A stretch of DNA of 64,000 nucleotides from Kazachstania africana CBS 2517 (lineage: Eukaryota; Ascomycota; Saccharomycetes; Saccharomycetales; Saccharomycetaceae). The DNA is taken from NCBI RefSeq assembly GCF_000304475.1, contig NC_018940.1:1364001-1428000 (forward strand). The letters are read 5' to 3'. The position numbers and the translations under genes were made by a program. Below are positions 1 through 8,989 of the stretch, in pieces; position 1 is the first letter of the stretch, and each line of letters begins with the position of its first letter. The notes under the pieces are model-generated. The model did not search any database. It was not told where the DNA came from and saw only the letters and a program-made list of their open reading frames with translations.

Positions 1-1875
1 ATAGAAGTCAAGAACGAGCAAAACGAAGAAAATAGAATTGGACTTCATCCTCCTTGGATGCTACCATTATACCCCCCTCTTTCTTTACCGCCAACTGTAA
101 CGAAAGCGCCTAGACAATCTATCCCATCTAAATCGCAAGACCTTTCTTTCACGAATAGATTGATGCCATCAATACTTGCCCCAATCATTAACACATTGAA
201 AATTGCTGCCAGAAATAAGGTGAACAACGGTGCCTCACCTGAGGAGACAACCAGACATTTAATGACAATATTGGAACACACAAAAAAATCCATAGCATCA
301 TCATTGCTCAGCGCTAGAAAGAAAAATAGCCAGATGGCAACAGCGCCAAAAGCGGATGTACCAAGCATACCAATTTTCACCTTGGCTAGGGCACCTGTAA
401 AGTCAGGGAACGAAACCGTTGCGACAAAAGCGCCTGCCTCTAATGATGTCTCAATTACAGATAATAGAGAAAAGAGCGAGCCCATTTCGGTCTCTCAAAA
501 GGTTTCAGAGAGCAATAAGATCGAATCAGAACAAGGAGAAAATTCTCATACATCTAGTGATAGAGAGCATCTGTCAAGTTCAAATGATGCTGGTAATCCG
601 ATCCTGGTTGAAGACGAAAATGCTGAAAATTCAGAAACTCAATCAAATATTGCCGCAGGCTTCGATAATCAAGCGAAGAAGGAAACTGAAATAAAACAGC
701 AGATATCTATATCAAACACTGAAGATAATTCAAGGGATACAAAACAAGGTATTGCTTCGAAAGAAGACCCTTGGCATGATAATATTGGAAAGATAGTGCC
801 CACCAAAGAAATTGTAAGGATTAAGGATGAAAATATGGATGAAGGCGCTCCCAAAGTCATGGGTTTGATAAACATACCATTGAAGCCTACTGACCTGGAG
901 ACAAAAGCTAAAACAGCACCCACCATTAAGGTAGAAAATATTGTAGAAACATTAGTGAAACAGCAATTTAATGTAGATGTCACTGCTGGTGCTGATAGTG
1001 ACTCTAAAATTGATGGGAAGACCGCTTCAAATATTAGCAACATTATCACATCAACAATTAAAGATTTAATTCCCAAATTAGATAACGAAAAATCCGTCAC
1101 AAAACCTATAGAACGTAAGGTAAGACTGAACAAGGTCTTGAACCTAGATGGACTCGTGCCTCCTGTTCCAATTACAAAAATAGAGCCTGTACCTATTCCT
1201 TTACAAATAATTCCTAAGAAAAAGGAAGCCCCAAATAAGGTTAATAAACCTTCAAAAAACAAAAAGATGAAACCTTACAATGAAAAATCACCAAGTATGC
1301 TACTATACTCCTTTAGTGTACCTAATGTAGGCTTCAGACGATTAGCCCTTCTAAAGAGAGCCAAAAAGCATTTGACAGAAGATGAGTTGGTTATCTTGAA
1401 CAAAGAATTGGGAAAGGCAAGAAAAAGAAAGTGGAGGGAAGCAAATGTTATAAGAAATTGGGTGCATGATCTACGTTCAAGATTGAGAAAGAATGCCAGT
1501 GCTTTATTTGATAGCGACAAAGAAGCCGAAAAAAATCAATGGATCGAAGAAAACTTCAAGAAAAAATGTTTGGAAAGTGAATTCAGCCAGGAAGATCTAG
1601 CCCAAAGCAATGCAAGTGATGACACCAAGAATAATAATACTTCATCTACGACACAAGTGACCGAAAATGAGTTTTTAAATATAATTGCGGTCACACTGAA
1701 CAAATTAGATGTAGCGCGTGCTATCGAAGCTGAAGTAAATGCTGAAGTCATTAAAAGGGAAGCTACTCCCACAGATAGGCCTACGAAGAAGAGAAAATTG
1801 AGTGCTAAAAATCCTCCGGCTAACGATAATAATACTAATATTAGGCAGTTGACAAATATTGAGGTCAACATTTAA
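1..1875 (+). CDS. SPP41: SPP41 homolog, C-terminal part (gene runs off the left edge)
   Basis: The frame is open from base 1, so the N-terminus lies outside the window; 624 residues are visible before TAA at 1873. The product is hydrophilic, rich in Lys, Glu, Asn and Ser, with no recognisable enzymatic domain. A basic segment around residues 440-510 and a KKRKL cluster near the C-terminus look like nuclear-targeting sequence. The assignment rests mainly on position: it sits next to RMT2, as YDR464W (SPP41) does next to YDR465C in S. cerevisiae. Spp41 there is about 1,435 residues and was described as a negative regulator of the splicing-factor genes PRP3 and PRP4; the molecular mechanism is unclear. 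The gene converges on RMT2 with about 20 bp between the stop codons, so the 3' UTRs must overlap. Confidence 0.75.
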   Translation: MEVKNEQNEENRIGLHPPWMLPLYPPLSLPPTVTKAPRQSIPSKSQDLSFTNRLMPSILAPIINTLKIAARNKVNNGASPEETTRHLMTILEHTKKSIASSLLSARKKNSQMATAPKADVPSIPIFTLARAPVKSGNETVATKAPASNDVSITDNREKSEPISVSQKVSESNKIESEQGENSHTSSDREHLSSSNDAGNPILVEDENAENSETQSNIAAGFDNQAKKETEIKQQISISNTEDNSRDTKQGIASKEDPWHDNIGKIVPTKEIVRIKDENMDEGAPKVMGLINIPLKPTDLETKAKTAPTIKVENIVETLVKQQFNVDVTAGADSDSKIDGKTASNISNIITSTIKDLIPKLDNEKSVTKPIERKVRLNKVLNLDGLVPPVPITKIEPVPIPLQIIPKKKEAPNKVNKPSKNKKMKPYNEKSPSMLLYSFSVPNVGFRRLALLKRAKKHLTEDELVILNKELGKARKRKWREANVIRNWVHDLRSRLRKNASALFDSDKEAEKNQWIEENFKKKCLESEFSQEDLAQSNASDDTKNNNTSSTTQVTENEFLNIIAVTLNKLDVARAIEAEVNAEVIKREATPTDRPTKKRKLSAKNPPANDNNTNIRQLTNIEVNI

Positions 1876-1897
1876 ATAATACTGTAAACATATTCTT

Positions 1898-3097
1898 TTA
1901 TATAAATGTTATACGTGGATGATAGTAATACGTACAATTGTAATATGAACGCTTAACATCTTTCCAATCGGGTAAATGATTACCAATGTCAATGGTGGTG
2001 TATTCACACTTGAAACCATACATGGCGACGTCGATTTCTACAATTTTTTTGTAGACATCATAACAGATTTGCCTGTCTGCACCCAATCCATTGAAAAACG
2101 AGAAGACACCATCCGATTTGATGAGACCAACGATAACATCGTAAAGCTCTAACATATGTTCATAATGCTCGCTAAACGTATCATAGTAAATACCATCAAA
2201 AAATACCTCTCCCTCATCTAATAATGCATTTAAAGTGTCTTGCCATTTACCTTCCAAGATCACAACGTTTGGTTTTTCATACCAGCCATCTTCTTTCATC
2301 TTTTGAAGGACGTCGGGATGTGCTTCACATATATAATGCATTTTTGGTTTCTTTTCTTCAATGTAAGAGTCAATGATACCCATACCAAAACCGATATTTA
2401 ACACTATCGAATCCGTTGTATTTGATAGATCTGGAAAGATAGTATTTGCTGCTAGCTTCATAATTTCATCCTCCCAGTCCATCATTACACCATCTTTGTT
2501 TTCTTTTGTAATCAGAGAGTCTTCTTTATATTCTAATTTCGTTTTCAAATAAGTTGATGGATTAGCAGCAGTTGCATCTGTGTCTTCAGTAACAACATCT
2601 TGTATTTCCGATGGTGCGTCAGTATTTTCAGAACCTGGTTCATTGTCGTTTAAAATATCTTCATCCTCGATGAACTCGATATCTCCACCATTAACTTTTC
2701 TAAGCAGAAGTTCGGCACTTACACCAGCCTCTATAAGACGATTGTAGAGCATACTGTCCTTCGTATAACCTTTTTCCAATACCAAATCACCAATAGTTTT
2801 TTCTTCAAAATCAATAAAATTCCAACCTGCACCATACTCGAAAAATATATTGAATATTTTCAAGATCACTTCATTTTCTTCATTATTCAGATCTTTGGGT
2901 AAGGATCTTGCCAAAATATGGAGTGGAGTAGTATTTGATTCAGAAGTTTCCTCGCTGTCCTTCTCAAAGGCTGCTGCTTGTTCTAGAGTGTAGGTGGCTG
3001 GTACACCACACTTAAGAAAGTGTTGGATTTTTGGAAAGTAATACTCTTCGGTAATAGGCCTGTGAGGTAAAGTCAGCAGGTGATGCAATTCAGACAT
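1898..3097 (-). CDS. RMT2: Protein arginine N5-methyltransferase RMT2
   Basis: The 399-residue protein matches the Rmt2 family (S. cerevisiae about 412). These enzymes use S-adenosylmethionine to methylate the delta nitrogen of an arginine in ribosomal protein uL11 (Rpl12). The N-terminal half (about 20-135) carries the ankyrin-like region, and an acidic linker follows at 140-180. The C-terminal half is a class I methyltransferase fold: motif I reads NIGFGMG at residues 234-240, followed by EAHPDVL, where the acidic residue should bind the ribose of the cofactor. The start is a clear ATG at 3097. The gene is divergent from QRI7, with about 120 bp between the two ATGs. In S. cerevisiae RMT2 is not next to QRI7, so the left edge of block B is a rearrangement point. 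Confidence 0.93.
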   Translation of the reverse strand: MSELHHLLTLPHRPITEEYYFPKIQHFLKCGVPATYTLEQAAAFEKDSEETSESNTTPLHILARSLPKDLNNEENEVILKIFNIFFEYGAGWNFIDFEEKTIGDLVLEKGYTKDSMLYNRLIEAGVSAELLLRKVNGGDIEFIEDEDILNDNEPGSENTDAPSEIQDVVTEDTDATAANPSTYLKTKLEYKEDSLITKENKDGVMMDWEDEIMKLAANTIFPDLSNTTDSIVLNIGFGMGIIDSYIEEKKPKMHYICEAHPDVLQKMKEDGWYEKPNVVILEGKWQDTLNALLDEGEVFFDGIYYDTFSEHYEHMLELYDVIVGLIKSDGVFSFFNGLGADRQICYDVYKKIVEIDVAMYGFKCEYTTIDIGNHLPDWKDVKRSYYNCTYYYHPRITFI

Positions 3098-3219
3098 ATT
3101 TGAGACACTTATTTGACTTCGAGAAGTGGTATTTCATATGCGATGAGCATTTTCATTTCTATTTTTTAATATCAAATGAAAAAAAAATTCATAGCAGCAA
3201 TGTACGAATCTGATTGACA

Positions 3220-4380
3220 ATGTGGAAAAATCGTATAATCAGTTCTAATTACCGTCTGAATAGTATCTTCTGCCGTCGATACTACAATATACTGGCAATA
3301 GAGACGTCCTGTGATGATACTAGTATAGCTTATCTCCAGACGGAGAACTCAATGGGGAGGAGTAAGGTAGTGAAGCACGTGAAAAGCACATTGGACAGCG
3401 TCCAAACTGGAGGCATTATACCTACAGATGCTGTCAGCCACCACCAGGAACAACTTGGAAAACTACTGAGAACACATTTTAGCAGGGCTCAAATTCAAAA
3501 TACTAATGTAATATGTGTCACAAGGGGCCCAGGCATGGTCGGATCTCTTTCTGTTGGCCTAAGCTTTGCAAAAGGATTGAGTGCAGGAATTGGATGCAAA
3601 TTATTAGGAGTTCACCATATGCTGGGTCACTTATTGGTACCTAGGCTCAGTCAGGAGATAGAATTTCCGTTCATTAGTCTGCTGGTTAGCGGAGGTCATT
3701 CTATTCTAGTTAGTTCAAAATCTGTGTTAGAACATGAGATTCTCTGCGAAAGTATAGATATTGCTGCTGGAGATGCATTGGACAAATGTGGTAGGGAAAT
3801 TGGGCTGCGTGGAAATATGATTGGAAAAGAATTAGAGAGTTTCGTAGGTAACCCTAATCAGCATCAACCGATTCATTATTTATCAAATCCTCTGACCAAG
3901 CACAATAACTGGAAAACACAGGCCTTTTCATTTGCGCCATTTATTACAAATGTGAAGAACTTGATGACTGACGCTAAGAGTGAGGACCTTCCTTTCTTGA
4001 AAAGAGTGGCTAATGAAATCCAAGAGTCAATATTTGAACATATAGTTACCAAGATTGAACATGTCATCCAACTGAACCCAGAAAAATTCAGTAATAAGAT
4101 GAATTTTGTATGTTCAGGAGGAGTTAGTTGTAATAACAGATTGAGACAAATGCTACAGGATCGTTTAGCCTCACATTTTTCTGCCTTTTATTTTCCAGAA
4201 TCAATGGATCTTTGTACTGATAATGCCGTTATGATAGGACATGCAGGAATTGAAGTCATCGAATGCTTTAAGAGAGAAAAGAATATGATGATTGAGAATG
4301 AAATGGATATTTTACCCATTCGTAATTGGCCATTGACTGATTTAATCGGACTGTCCGGCTGGAAATCAACTTGTAAATAA
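3220..4380 (+). CDS. QRI7: Mitochondrial tRNA N6-threonylcarbamoyladenosine transferase QRI7
   Basis: The first ATG in frame is at 3220 and gives 386 residues (S. cerevisiae about 407). Qri7 is the mitochondrial member of the Kae1/TsaD family and transfers the threonylcarbamoyl group to A37 of tRNAs that read ANN codons. Family motifs visible are ETSCDDT near the N-terminus, the metal-binding HHMLGHLL, LLVSGGHS, and CSGGVSCNNRL near the C-terminus. The first 25 or so residues are rich in Arg, Asn and Ser with few acidic residues, as expected for a mitochondrial presequence. A five-codon upstream ORF (3200-3217) ends two bases before the ATG. The gene converges on NSE4 with only 12 bp between stops. 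Confidence 0.95.
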   Translation: MWKNRIISSNYRLNSIFCRRYYNILAIETSCDDTSIAYLQTENSMGRSKVVKHVKSTLDSVQTGGIIPTDAVSHHQEQLGKLLRTHFSRAQIQNTNVICVTRGPGMVGSLSVGLSFAKGLSAGIGCKLLGVHHMLGHLLVPRLSQEIEFPFISLLVSGGHSILVSSKSVLEHEILCESIDIAAGDALDKCGREIGLRGNMIGKELESFVGNPNQHQPIHYLSNPLTKHNNWKTQAFSFAPFITNVKNLMTDAKSEDLPFLKRVANEIQESIFEHIVTKIEHVIQLNPEKFSNKMNFVCSGGVSCNNRLRQMLQDRLASHFSAFYFPESMDLCTDNAVMIGHAGIEVIECFKREKNMMIENEMDILPIRNWPLTDLIGLSGWKSTCK

Positions 4381-4392
4381 ATACTATATGAT

Positions 4393-5496
4393 TTATTCTA
4401 GAAAGCTTTTTGTAATATTAAATTTTAGTTTCAATTTTTCCCATGTTGGCATATCTAATTGGAAGATGATATGATTTTGATTCGAATTGTTCACTTTCTT
4501 TGCTTTATCCACAGGTCTGATTCTAATATACGGTACACCTTGTTCTTCATCGGGTTCTAACATTATTCTATTTTCTTTTATTAAGAAACTTGTATAAAAC
4601 AAATTTTCCACAGATTTCGCAAATGATGTCGGATTTATTATGAATTCAAATAAGGATATTCTACCGTCCACACCTATTTTCTTATTAAGTTGCTTGAAAC
4701 ATTTTTTCACTTGTTCTGGTGTTGTTACATTCTGATCTTGATTTAAATCGTTGCGTGTCACCTTTTCAGCTCTCGTCATCTCTCCTATATTTTCTATAAC
4801 CCTTGGCTTTTTATTGATAGTTCTTACTTTCTTTTCCAACGAAAATGGTCCCAGTAGATGATCTGTCGCAGAGATTGATTTACTTACGTTAGTGTACAAT
4901 GTTCCCAATCTAAACCAATTAAATTGAGGAAATTCGTCGTACCTTTGAAATTGAGACAAGTAATTCTTCCGTATTGTACTCTCTTTGAACCTTTCCCCAA
5001 TAGCGGTAGCCACATCCTGTCGCCTACTGTCTCCATCTTCTTTTTCATTTTCATTCCCATCTTCATTGCTATCTTCAAGACTCCCTTGTGTATCTGCCAG
5101 AGTTATTTGATTAAGATCGAAATACTCTTTCAGGAGAAACTTCTTCAAATAACCCATCATATCATCTATAGCAAGAGTTGATTTATTTTCACCTAACTTT
5201 AAATTTCTAACGTTCATTTCTGCCAATTCATTAATCGAAACCAACGTTTTGGCGTCGGAAGCAAGCAAAACATTGTCAGATTTTCCTTTTACTACGTCAA
5301 ATAACTTATCAACTTGCTCTAATCTATCAACTACCGTACCGATGTCTCCATCTTTGATAGCTTTTGCTCTATCTTTAGCTAACTCTAACTGCATCTTTCT
5401 GTACTCGTTTAAAGCCCCAAAAACGTCTATCCCACCATACTCATTACCTGATTGTTCTACATCTTCCTCTTCAGGATGTGACCTCTTCAAAGACAT
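4393..5496 (-). CDS. NSE4: Smc5/6 complex kleisin subunit NSE4
   Basis: The 367-residue protein matches Nse4/Qri2, the kleisin that bridges the heads of the Smc5 and Smc6 ATPases in the DNA-repair complex. The N-terminal part contains the conserved region GALNEYRKMQLELAKDRAKA and a helical segment that would contact Smc6. An acidic, Asn- and Asp-rich linker follows (residues about 135-155). The C-terminal domain, with FAKSVENLFYTSFLIKE and later PYIRIRP, is the winged-helix part that binds Smc5. The position next to QRI7 and PHO2 is that of YDL105W in S. cerevisiae. The start ATG at 5496 follows the family pattern. Confidence 0.93.
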   Translation of the reverse strand: MSLKRSHPEEEDVEQSGNEYGGIDVFGALNEYRKMQLELAKDRAKAIKDGDIGTVVDRLEQVDKLFDVVKGKSDNVLLASDAKTLVSINELAEMNVRNLKLGENKSTLAIDDMMGYLKKFLLKEYFDLNQITLADTQGSLEDSNEDGNENEKEDGDSRRQDVATAIGERFKESTIRKNYLSQFQRYDEFPQFNWFRLGTLYTNVSKSISATDHLLGPFSLEKKVRTINKKPRVIENIGEMTRAEKVTRNDLNQDQNVTTPEQVKKCFKQLNKKIGVDGRISLFEFIINPTSFAKSVENLFYTSFLIKENRIMLEPDEEQGVPYIRIRPVDKAKKVNNSNQNHIIFQLDMPTWEKLKLKFNITKSFLE

Positions 5497-5669
5497 GTTC
5501 TATTGCGTGCTTGACTACGTAAACTTGATCTTAACGATGTTATCACATCAATACATTTTGATAAACTAGATGCCGGATATTATCAAAAAATTTCAGAGAT
5601 TGTTTTAACAGACATGCACGAAATGTTTATATCCAAACAGGATACAATAAGGCCAAACTTTAGACGATC

Positions 5670-6845
5670 ATGGACGAATATCGAATAAATGAGAAAGATG
5701 ACAAGAGTCAACAACGTTCTCCCTTTAGAGGTGGGAAAAGAAATAGAGCCACGGGTGAGAAATTGGACTTTTTAAAGCAACAATTCAAATCGAATCCAAG
5801 TCCATCAGTGCAACAAAGAAGAGAGATTGCCAAGCTGATAGATTTGCCAGAGAAGACTGTTACTATCTGGTTTCAGAACAGAAGAGCCAAACTGAAAAAA
5901 AGATTGAGGGAAAGCGATTCTGTGATAAGTTCACAGAGTGATAATGACTCCGACAGTGATGGTTCCAGTACTGAAAATGTAGACTGGGCTTTCGATAAGA
6001 TTCCATTGGATTTAAATAACGACTATTACCTAATCGACTGTTCCTCACTTGCAGTGGGCTCATGGAGTAGAAATAAAGTGGGTACCATCCCTGATCAGAA
6101 TACTCATCTCATTAGAAGTTTAAGAAATCTTTCACCTTTTTCAGTGAGTAACATAATGAAAGGTTCCACTGACTTATTAGTACTTATCTCAAAGAAAAAC
6201 TTCGAAATTAATTATTTCTTCACTACTTATTCAGCGACGAATAACCAACAGATGCTGTTTAGAATATTCTTTCCTATTGACTCCATCGTCTCCTGTTCCC
6301 TTACTCTAGAAAACATCGATAATATCGTAAACGATGCCGATGGTGATGATGATAGCCTAGCAAATTTACAACTGACTTTACAGAAGCCTCCAACATTTGC
6401 AGTTTTCTTTGTTGACGAGAATGCATCTAATCAATGGTACTTATGTGATGATTTCTCTGAGAGCAAGCAAGTAAGCAACGCTACTCTACTTAACGGTTCA
6501 AGAGTACCACAAGTACTAAATGGGTTGCAGAGTTCTCTGAAATTCATGAATTCCTTTATTTTGGACCAAAAATCCTTGAATTCATCATTAGCCAATATTG
6601 CCGATAATTTCATAGAACCAACAAATAACGAAAACTTACAGTATCTAAATGATCCTAGTTTTGCGTCAGTCATTTTACAAAATAATGAAACTAATTTCGA
6701 GCTCAATTCTTTGCTGGAACATGTGACTCACAATCAAAACGACGCATTGTTCACAGATACATGGTTAGCGGACAATAATAACACTAATCCTATCCTGGAT
6801 TTTAATGATATACCGGATTTTTTCAAAAATCCAGATCATATATAA
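5670..6845 (+). CDS. PHO2: Homeodomain transcription factor PHO2
   Basis: A 391-residue protein with a homeodomain at about residues 20-79; the recognition helix reads TVTIWFQNRRAKLKKR, with the DNA-contacting Asn at 70. In S. cerevisiae Pho2 (Bas2) works with Pho4 on phosphate genes, with Bas1 on purine genes and with Swi5 at HO. This protein is clearly shorter than S. cerevisiae Pho2 (about 559 residues), and the poly-Gln and Asn stretches known there are absent. The C-terminal half is rich in Asn, Asp and Leu, which would suit an activation region. The neighbours NSE4 and MSS2 are those of YDL106C. It converges on MSS2. Confidence 0.92.
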   Translation: MDEYRINEKDDKSQQRSPFRGGKRNRATGEKLDFLKQQFKSNPSPSVQQRREIAKLIDLPEKTVTIWFQNRRAKLKKRLRESDSVISSQSDNDSDSDGSSTENVDWAFDKIPLDLNNDYYLIDCSSLAVGSWSRNKVGTIPDQNTHLIRSLRNLSPFSVSNIMKGSTDLLVLISKKNFEINYFFTTYSATNNQQMLFRIFFPIDSIVSCSLTLENIDNIVNDADGDDDSLANLQLTLQKPPTFAVFFVDENASNQWYLCDDFSESKQVSNATLLNGSRVPQVLNGLQSSLKFMNSFILDQKSLNSSLANIADNFIEPTNNENLQYLNDPSFASVILQNNETNFELNSLLEHVTHNQNDALFTDTWLADNNNTNPILDFNDIPDFFKNPDHI

Positions 6846-6873
6846 GTATATATAAATGCATAATTGAATATAA

Positions 6874-7863
6874 TTACATCGTCATGAGTTGTTTAATTTC
6901 ACTTCTTCTATTATTCACAAAAAGATCAAACAAATTCTTATAATTGGTACTTGCATTTGAAAGTTTCAACATGCTCTTATAGCAGTGTGATGCCTGCTCA
7001 AATTTTTGCAATCTATAAGAACAATCAAAATAACCAAAGAAACATTCTATATCAAAACTTTCCATACCAATTTTAAACCAATCCATTGCCCTTTCAAAAT
7101 TTTCAAAATATCTCATTTCCAAATACCCAATCTCCTTAAACGATTCCTTGAAACCCTCAGAGCAGCAGCTCTCCAGAAGAATCTTAGATTTCAATGGATC
7201 ATATTTGATATAGATTTGGGACAAATAAAAAATTGATCGAACACACTGGGCCTTAGGAACCATTTTGATGACTTTCAAAAATATGCGCTCTGCAAGTTCA
7301 AAATCTCCATCATGGAAGCTAATTATGCCAAGATTTTCCGCTGCATTGCCCAACACTTCGTTATCAAAGATTCGATCCTTATAGTTCTCGACAAATTTGG
7401 AATACCATCTCTTTGCCTCATCAAATTCTTGTGTCTTGTAGAAATAGATATCGCCAACAAGTTTAAAACTGAGCAAATGGCCATGCTTTACTAATTGCAG
7501 GAGTAAATCCTTCGATTTTGTCTTGTTATCCGTCGATTCATTATCTTCCTTTATAATATCATAACAAAGCTTGGCAATTCCGTCGTTACAACCGTTCAGT
7601 GAAGATAGGAAAAGCAGATCCTTTCGAAGTTTTGCCAATTCCATTGGTTCATACCTGTTTCTATCTTTCACTTTCCTTAGGACCTCGCTCATCATATAGT
7701 AAACATCCCCAGATACTTTCCTTGACGGTCTTCGTCCTAAGAAGACATCTTCATAAAGTGGCAGTAGATACTTTGACGTCAATGGCGTATCTAACTGGAA
7801 TAAAATCTTGTTTATAACTCTCTTGGAGGGAAATATATACTTGAATGTCATTACTTGATCCAT
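6874..7863 (-). CDS. MSS2: Mitochondrial Cox2 C-tail export factor MSS2
   Basis: A 329-residue protein (S. cerevisiae about 351) placed where YDL107W lies, between PHO2 and KIN28. Mss2 is a peripheral inner-membrane protein on the matrix side, needed for export of the Cox2 C-terminus during cytochrome oxidase assembly. The sequence is helical throughout, with TPR/Sel1-like repeats such as the runs around FDEAKRWYSKF, FELAERIFLKV and FERAMDWFKIGM. The N-terminus (MDQVMTFKYIFPSKRVINK) is basic, fitting a mitochondrial location. It lies only 28 bp upstream of the KIN28 stop codon, in the same orientation. Confidence 0.85.
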   Translation of the reverse strand: MDQVMTFKYIFPSKRVINKILFQLDTPLTSKYLLPLYEDVFLGRRPSRKVSGDVYYMMSEVLRKVKDRNRYEPMELAKLRKDLLFLSSLNGCNDGIAKLCYDIIKEDNESTDNKTKSKDLLLQLVKHGHLLSFKLVGDIYFYKTQEFDEAKRWYSKFVENYKDRIFDNEVLGNAAENLGIISFHDGDFELAERIFLKVIKMVPKAQCVRSIFYLSQIYIKYDPLKSKILLESCCSEGFKESFKEIGYLEMRYFENFERAMDWFKIGMESFDIECFFGYFDCSYRLQKFEQASHCYKSMLKLSNASTNYKNLFDLFVNNRRSEIKQLMTM

Positions 7864-7891
7864 TACTTATACTATAGGGATCTATATAAAA

Positions 7892-8806
7892 CTATTTTTT
7901 AAGAAAATTCTTCATATCCTCAGGATTTGATGGTGGCGGTAATTCAGTGAAATATACGCTTTGTAAACACTGTGAAGAGTCCCAACGCTTGTGTGGATTC
8001 ATTGTCAACATGCCGTTCATTAGATCTAATGCGCTTTCTGGTGCAGCAATGAATCTTTTCCTGAATTCGTCCTTTGAGGGAGGGGGATATATTTGTAGTT
8101 TGTTGTAACTGGGAAAGCTCGAGACTTCCGGCCAATCTTTATCTGTTGGCGTTCCAAGGGCTCTGAAAGTGACTTCCATTTGACTTACATCGTCTTGTCC
8201 CGGTAAATATGGTATTCTGAGCATTAACTCCGCAAATATAATACCAATCGACCAGATATCAATCGCATAAGTATAGTGCTGAGCACCAAATAATAGTTCT
8301 GGAGCACGGTACCATCTGGTCACCACATTACTTGTCAGTGTTTCCCTAGGTCCTGGCATTATTCTCGCGAGACCAAAATCTGCAATCTTGATCATACCAT
8401 CCGGTGATAATAGTAAATTATTTGGCTTCAAATCTCTGTGCAGTACAAAATTTCGATGTATGTGATGAATCCCTCTCAATGTCATTAACATCCATGCCTT
8501 AATGTCTCCAGGCGTGAATAGAATATTTCTATCTTTGATAATAACTTCCAAATCACTTGGTAAAAACTCCAACACTAGATTCAAATTATCGTATGCCATG
8601 AATATATCTATCAGGGAAATAACATTTGGATGATTTAGTTCTTGTAGGTATTTCACTTCTCTTATAGCAGACATGTCCAAACCATCTTTAAATTCAGATG
8701 TTTTGATTTCTTTTATAGCGATCTGTCTATTAGTACTACGTTGTGTTCCTACGTAAACAACAGCGTATGTACCCTCACCTACCTTCTTTTCTTTACTATA
8801 CTCCAT
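7892..8806 (-). CDS. KIN28: TFIIH cyclin-dependent kinase KIN28 (CDK7)
   Basis: A 304-residue kinase, near-identical in layout to S. cerevisiae Kin28. It phosphorylates Ser5 of the RNA polymerase II C-terminal repeats as part of TFIIH with Ccl1 and Tfb3. Visible motifs are the glycine loop GEGTYAVVY (10-18), the ATP-binding Lys32, the cyclin-contacting helix SAIREVKYL, HRDLKPNN with catalytic Asp125, DFGLAR with metal-binding Asp143, and the activation-loop Thr158 in LTSNVVTRWYRAPE. The S. cerevisiae protein starts four residues earlier and its gene has a 5' intron. Here the frame is continuous from MEYSKEKK and I see no donor or branch site upstream, so the intron seems to have been lost. 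Confidence 0.97.
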   Translation of the reverse strand: MEYSKEKKVGEGTYAVVYVGTQRSTNRQIAIKEIKTSEFKDGLDMSAIREVKYLQELNHPNVISLIDIFMAYDNLNLVLEFLPSDLEVIIKDRNILFTPGDIKAWMLMTLRGIHHIHRNFVLHRDLKPNNLLLSPDGMIKIADFGLARIMPGPRETLTSNVVTRWYRAPELLFGAQHYTYAIDIWSIGIIFAELMLRIPYLPGQDDVSQMEVTFRALGTPTDKDWPEVSSFPSYNKLQIYPPPSKDEFRKRFIAAPESALDLMNGMLTMNPHKRWDSSQCLQSVYFTELPPPSNPEDMKNFLKK

Positions 8807-8989
8807 GCTAGCTTAGTCTTACTGACCATGTACTGTGAATACTTTCCTTTAATGTCTTTGGATTCATTGATACTTTTCAAAATACTGACAAGATAAAATA
8901 TTCCGCAACTCATCGACAATTAAAAGTTCAAGAACTATATAGAAGGATCTACAAAGACAAATGATAGGGATATAACCTTTGAATTGAAT

